A stretch of 47,248 bases of DNA. Origin: Accumulibacter sp. Its GTDB lineage: Bacteria; Pseudomonadota; Gammaproteobacteria; Burkholderiales; Rhodocyclaceae. Below are positions 44,697 through 47,248 of the stretch, piece by piece. Under the pieces are notes generated by a model. It saw only the letters and a list, made by a program, of their open reading frames with translations, was not told the DNA's origin and searched no databases. A program made the translations under genes and the position numbers. The stretch is from NCBI RefSeq assembly GCF_023806635.1, contig NZ_JAMTDQ010000115.1:1-47248 (forward strand), in the 5' to 3' direction. Position 1 is the first letter of the stretch. Every line of letters starts with the position of its first letter.

Positions 44697-47198
44697 ATGA
44701 CCGGCCTGGCGGCCAGTGGCGATGGTGCTCCGCGCGAAGTGGCGTCGGCGGACGCGCGGGCCGCCCTGTCGTCGCCGGACACCTGGCGCCTGCTGGTCGA
44801 CCGTATCAGCGACGGGATGGCCGTGCTCTCGGCGGACGCGGCGATCCTGTATGCCAACCGGCGCTTCGCCGAGATCTTCCGGATGGCGGCGGACAGCGTC
44901 GCCGGCTCGTCGCTCGAGACTTTCGTCGACCCGCCGGCCCGCCCGGCGCTGCGTGCCCTGCTGCAGGCGGCGCACAGCGGCTGCAGCAGCGGTGAGCTGA
45001 GCGGGCGTGCCAGCGATGGCAGGACGCTGCCGATGCGGCTGGCGTTCGGGACCTTGCCTGCCGGTTCCACGACGACGTTCAGCGTCGTGGTGACCGACCT
45101 GAGCGAGCGCAAGCGGGCGCAGGATGTCCTGCACGAGAGCGAGGCGCAACTGCGCGCGATCATCCGGGCGGCGCCGATCGGCATCGGCGTGGTCGTCGAT
45201 CGCGTCTTCCACGAGGTCAATCCGCGCATCCTCGAGATGACCGGCTACAGCCGCGACGAGCTGATCGGCTTCGGCTCGCGCCTGCTGTACGCGACGGAAG
45301 AGGAATTCCGCTACGTCGGCGAGGAAAAGTACCGCCAGATGGCCGAGCACGGTCTGGGTATGGTCGAAACGCGCTGGCGACGCAAGGACGGCACGATGAT
45401 CGACGTCTTTCTGTCGTCCTGTCCCTTCGAGCCGGGCGACCACGGCAAGGGCGTCACCTTCACGGCGCTCGACATCACGCAGCGCAAGGCTTTCGAGAAG
45501 CGTTTGCGGCCGCTGTCGCTGGCGGTGGAGCAGAGTCCCGAGAGCATCGTCATCACCGACCTCGACGGGCGCATCGAATACGTCAATGAAGCGTTCGTGC
45601 GCACCACCGGCTATGCTCGCGCAGAGGTCCTGGGCCAGAACCCGCGCATCCTGAACTGCGGCAAGACGCCTGCTGCGACGCATGCGGCGTTGTGGCAGGC
45701 GCTCACCAGCGGCCATCTCTGGCGGGGTGAATTCCACAACCGGCGCAAGGATGGCAGCGAGTATTTCGAGTTTGCCATCGTCACGCCGATTCGCCAGGCG
45801 GACGGGCGCATCACCCATTACGTCGCCGTCAAGGAAGACATCACCGAAAGGAAGCGGCTCGGCGAGGAACTCGACCGGCATCGCCACCATCTCGAGGAAC
45901 TGGTCGCCGAGCGCACCGGGCAGCTGGCCGAAGCCCGCGAGCGGGCCGAGTCCGCGAACCGCGCCAAGAGCGTCTTCCTCGCCAACACGAGTCACGAGAT
46001 CCGCACGCCGCTGAACGCGGTCCTTGGCCTGACCCATCTGCTGCGCCGTTCCGGCGTCACGCCCAGGCAGGACGGCTGGCTGAAACAGATCGACACCGCC
46101 GGACGCCACCTGTTGAGCGTCATCAATGACGTCCTCGACCTGTCGAAGATCGAGGCCGGCAAGCTGCGGCTGGAGGAAAGCGACTTTGCCCTGCCCGCGC
46201 TGCTGGATCAGGTCCGTTCGCTGATCGCCGACGCCGCGCAGGCGAAAGGCGTGCTCGCCGGGGTCGACTGCGCCGGCAGGTCGCTGTGGCTGCGAGGCGA
46301 CGCGACCCGGCTGCGGCAGGCGCTGCTCAACTATGCCGGCAATGCCGTCAAGTTCACCGAGCGCGGCAGCATCATCCTGGCGGCGCAGCTGCTGGCGGAC
46401 GATGGCGACTCGCTGCGCGTCCGCTTCGAAGTGCGCGACAGCGGCATCGGCATCTCCCCCGCCGACCAGGGGCGAATTTTCGACGCCTTCGAGCAGGCAG
46501 ATGCGACGACCACCCGCCGCCACGGCGGGAGCGGTCTGGGACTGGCGATCACCCGGCGGCTGGCCGCGCTGATGGGTGGCGAGGCCGGCGTCGAGAGTGC
46601 GCCCGGCGAGGGCAGCACCTTCTGGTTCACCGCCCGCCTGCAGCGAGGCCACGGCATCGCGCCGGTCGCTCCCGCCGTCGGCGCCGACGAGTCGGACAGG
46701 GCTCTGCGCCGGCTCTGCAGGGGTGCCCGGCTGCTCCTGGTGGAGGACCACCCGATCAATCGGCAGGTCGCTCTCGAGCAGCTCGAGGATGTCGGTTTCG
46801 CCGTCGATACGGCGGAGAATGGCAGTGAAGCGGCGGCGAAGGTGCGCAGCCGAAGCTACGACCTGATCCTGATGGACGTACAGATGCCGGTACTGGATGG
46901 GCTGGCGGCAACCCGGGCGATCCGCGCCATGCCGGGCCGGGAGACGGTCCCGATCGTGGCGATGACGGCCAACGCTTTCGACGAGGACCGTCGACGCTGC
47001 CTGGATGCCGGCATGAACGACTTTATTGCCAAGCCGGTCGATCCGGTCGTTCTGCAGGCGACGCTGCTGCGCTGGTTGTCCGTCGGCGCGGCGGCGTCGA
47101 CGATGCCATCCGGCGGCGTACTCCGGCCCGCGCCGGAGTTGGATGACGCTTGCCCGGCGGTTCCGGCCGAGCCGGGCGTTGACGCCGATGGGCCCTAG
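44697..47198 (+). CDS. 833-residue PAS hybrid histidine kinase without Hpt
   Basis: A soluble hybrid kinase, paralogous to the gene before it. Domains: PAS (about 28-145), PAS (about 146-262), PAS (about 265-395, with [20 protein letters not shown]), a coil containing [20 protein letters not shown], HisKA with [15 protein letters not shown] (H433), HATPase_c ([31 protein letters not shown]) and a C-terminal receiver with [10 protein letters not shown]727 in [13 protein letters not shown] and AKPVDP. No Hpt follows; the protein ends in about 40 Pro/Ala-rich residues. It could signal through the Hpt of the upstream kinase. The ATG has TGGAGA about six bases upstream. From HisKA to receiver it is very similar to the upstream kinase, consistent with duplication. 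Confidence 0.92.
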   Translation: MTGLAASGDGAPREVASADARAALSSPDTWRLLVDRISDGMAVLSADAAILYANRRFAEIFRMAADSVAGSSLETFVDPPARPALRALLQAAHSGCSSGELSGRASDGRTLPMRLAFGTLPAGSTTTFSVVVTDLSERKRAQDVLHESEAQLRAIIRAAPIGIGVVVDRVFHEVNPRILEMTGYSRDELIGFGSRLLYATEEEFRYVGEEKYRQMAEHGLGMVETRWRRKDGTMIDVFLSSCPFEPGDHGKGVTFTALDITQRKAFEKRLRPLSLAVEQSPESIVITDLDGRIEYVNEAFVRTTGYARAEVLGQNPRILNCGKTPAATHAALWQALTSGHLWRGEFHNRRKDGSEYFEFAIVTPIRQADGRITHYVAVKEDITERKRLGEELDRHRHHLEELVAERTGQLAEARERAESANRAKSVFLANTSHEIRTPLNAVLGLTHLLRRSGVTPRQDGWLKQIDTAGRHLLSVINDVLDLSKIEAGKLRLEESDFALPALLDQVRSLIADAAQAKGVLAGVDCAGRSLWLRGDATRLRQALLNYAGNAVKFTERGSIILAAQLLADDGDSLRVRFEVRDSGIGISPADQGRIFDAFEQADATTTRRHGGSGLGLAITRRLAALMGGEAGVESAPGEGSTFWFTARLQRGHGIAPVAPAVGADESDRALRRLCRGARLLLVEDHPINRQVALEQLEDVGFAVDTAENGSEAAAKVRSRSYDLILMDVQMPVLDGLAATRAIRAMPGRETVPIVAMTANAFDEDRRRCLDAGMNDFIAKPVDPVVLQATLLRWLSVGAAASTMPSGGVLRPAPELDDACPAVPAEPGVDADGP

Positions 47199-47248
47199 CC
47201 CTGCCCTTTACCCGCAAGTCTGCAGATCATCCGAAGTCCAGTGTCGGA

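Overview
The window is GC-rich (about 70% in most coding sequence) and reads as a Gram-negative betaproteobacterium, most likely of the Rhodocyclales / Candidatus Accumulibacter type. The reasons are a giant protein with an N-terminal LEPR-xLL motif, a dense set of multi-PAS hybrid kinases, and an AcuI-type acrylyl-CoA reductase. The genus is an inference from protein style, not from a marker gene.

Layout. (1) 239-1614, minus strand: two overlapping surface-polysaccharide genes, the C-terminal part of a family 2 glycosyltransferase and an FkbM methyltransferase. Their base composition is clearly lower in GC than the rest. (2) 1677-1992: a broken Doc (Fic-fold) toxin remnant with a frameshift, next to a 14-bp tandem duplication. 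(3) 2107-31818, minus strand: one uninterrupted gene for a protein of about 9,900 residues (about 1 MDa). In order it has a LEPR-xLL motif, three tandem seven-unit FG-GAP propellers, about 15 CARDB domains, PPC- and IPT-like domains, a propeller, about nine putative-Ig repeats, an RHS/YD-like stretch, a dockerin-like EF-hand pair, a second propeller, a peptidoglycan-binding-like domain, a GH19 (chitinase/endolysin-like) domain, a matrixin-type zinc protease, cadherin-like domains and an Ala/Pro-rich tail. (4) 32137-33679, plus strand: a small phage-CI-like HTH regulator, then acuI. (5) 33768-47198: a signalling block. A membrane kinase with a periplasmic ABC-substrate-binding-like sensor is on the minus strand. 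Divergent from it is a plus-strand row of an HD-GYP response regulator, a 1,744-residue hybrid kinase ending in an Hpt domain, and an 833-residue hybrid kinase without Hpt.

How it may work together. The giant protein looks like an extracellular or surface adhesin-like scaffold that also carries glycan- and protein-cutting modules. The HD-GYP protein would lower cyclic di-GMP in response to kinases encoded beside it, which in such bacteria commonly controls surface and biofilm functions. A regulatory link between the two blocks is only suggested by proximity. The most unusual items are the enzyme-bearing giant protein, its triplicated 375-residue propeller unit, the low-GC GH19 segment inside it, and the phosphorelay/HD-GYP cluster.
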